This document shows, one piece after another, positions 5,980-6,171 of a stretch of 6,171 nucleotides of DNA. Source of the DNA: Candidatus Omnitrophota bacterium (GTDB taxonomy: Bacteria > Omnitrophota > Gorgyraeia > JACOVV01); contig JACOVV010000018.1 in NCBI GenBank assembly GCA_016177145.1, positions 1 through 6,171 on the forward strand, read 5' to 3'. A program made the position numbers and the translations under genes. A model generated the notes under the pieces. The model was not told the origin of the DNA, ran no database searches, and was given only the letters and a program-made list of their open reading frames with translations. The stretch's first letter is position 1; the number at the start of each line of letters is the position of its first letter.

Positions 5980-6171
5980 ATACTTCAATTTGGCGGGCAT
6001 TGCTATTTCGTTGCTCATCGTTACTATTACGCTTATTAATTATTTCTGGCTCAAGAATGACAATTCAATACAGGGCGATGGTTCTCAAAATTATCTCTTG
6101 TTCTCCATAGATTTTTTTTACATGCTATCCGACATTTTTCAAGAACATGGTTTTTCTTTATGGTCAAAGAT
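5948..6171 (+). CDS. Second GT-C membrane glycosyltransferase, N-terminal part (3' truncated by window edge)
   Basis: ATG 5948 opens a frame that runs without a stop to the window end (74 complete codons) and overlaps the previous gene by 32 bases. It encodes a helix at about residues 14-34 (NLAGIAISLLIVTITLINYF), then the loop IQGDGSQN (41-48) and LLFSIDFFYMLSDIF (50-64). This matches residues 27-60 of the upstream GT-C protein at 26 of 34 positions by eye, so the pair arose by duplication or belongs to one repeated gene family. The expected role is the same: polyprenyl-phosphate-sugar-dependent transfer at the outer face of the membrane. Asp44 corresponds to Asp40 of the neighbour. Only a weak A-rich purine stretch precedes the ATG, which suggests coupled translation. 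The rest of the gene is outside the window. Confidence 0.82.
   Translation, partial: MTTKNAIYLPKYFNLAGIAISLLIVTITLINYFWLKNDNSIQGDGSQNYLLFSIDFFYMLSDIFQEHGFSLWSK
6038..6169 (+). repeat. Diverged tandem duplication, copy 2 (start of second GT-C gene)
   Basis: Partner of 4291-4422, in the same orientation about 1.75 kb downstream. The repeat unit therefore equals one whole GT-C gene. The copy probably extends past the window edge, since the similarity is still present (LWSK versus LWTK) at the last codons. Confidence 0.7.

Overview
The window is a fully coding, single-strand block of accessory sequence. Six genes, all on the + strand, are packed head to tail with overlaps or gaps of only a few bases. 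In order they are: the C-terminal part of a radical SAM protein of the B12-binding type (cut by the left edge); a 35-codon small membrane-protein ORF; three soluble GT-B glycosyltransferases of the GT4 type; a complete multi-pass GT-C (GT39/ArnT-like) membrane glycosyltransferase; and the start of a second, clearly paralogous GT-C gene (cut by the right edge). I see no internal promoter, terminator, RNA gene, insertion sequence or CRISPR, and no non-coding stretch longer than a few bases. The whole window is probably part of one polycistronic transcript that begins upstream and ends downstream.

The gene content suggests a cell-surface glycan locus (O-antigen-like, exopolysaccharide or glycolipid). 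Soluble GT4 enzymes would build a lipid-linked or nucleotide-sugar-derived glycan at the cytoplasmic face. The GT-C enzymes would add sugars from polyprenyl-phosphate donors at the outer face of the membrane. The radical SAM protein could modify a sugar, lipid or peptide, but its substrate cannot be read from this fragment. The organism looks like a bacterium of moderate GC, and such dense GT4/GT-C/radical-SAM clusters are common in poorly cultured Gram-negative phyla. I cannot name a lineage from sequence alone.

Layout: 1-645 radical SAM (partial); 636-743 small hydrophobic ORF with a good ribosome binding site; 747-1907 GT4 with a noncanonical donor site; 1904-3124 canonical GT4; 3099-4229 GT4 related to the one at 747-1907; 4213-5979 GT-C; 5948-6171 second GT-C copy (partial).

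The points most worth a second look are the unannotated small ORF, the tandem GT-C duplication, the pair of GT4 paralogs that share unusual substitutions in the donor-binding motifs, and a sharp drop in GC near 4050-4200, inside the 3' end of the third GT4. That drop suggests the GT-C part of the locus has a different origin from the left part.
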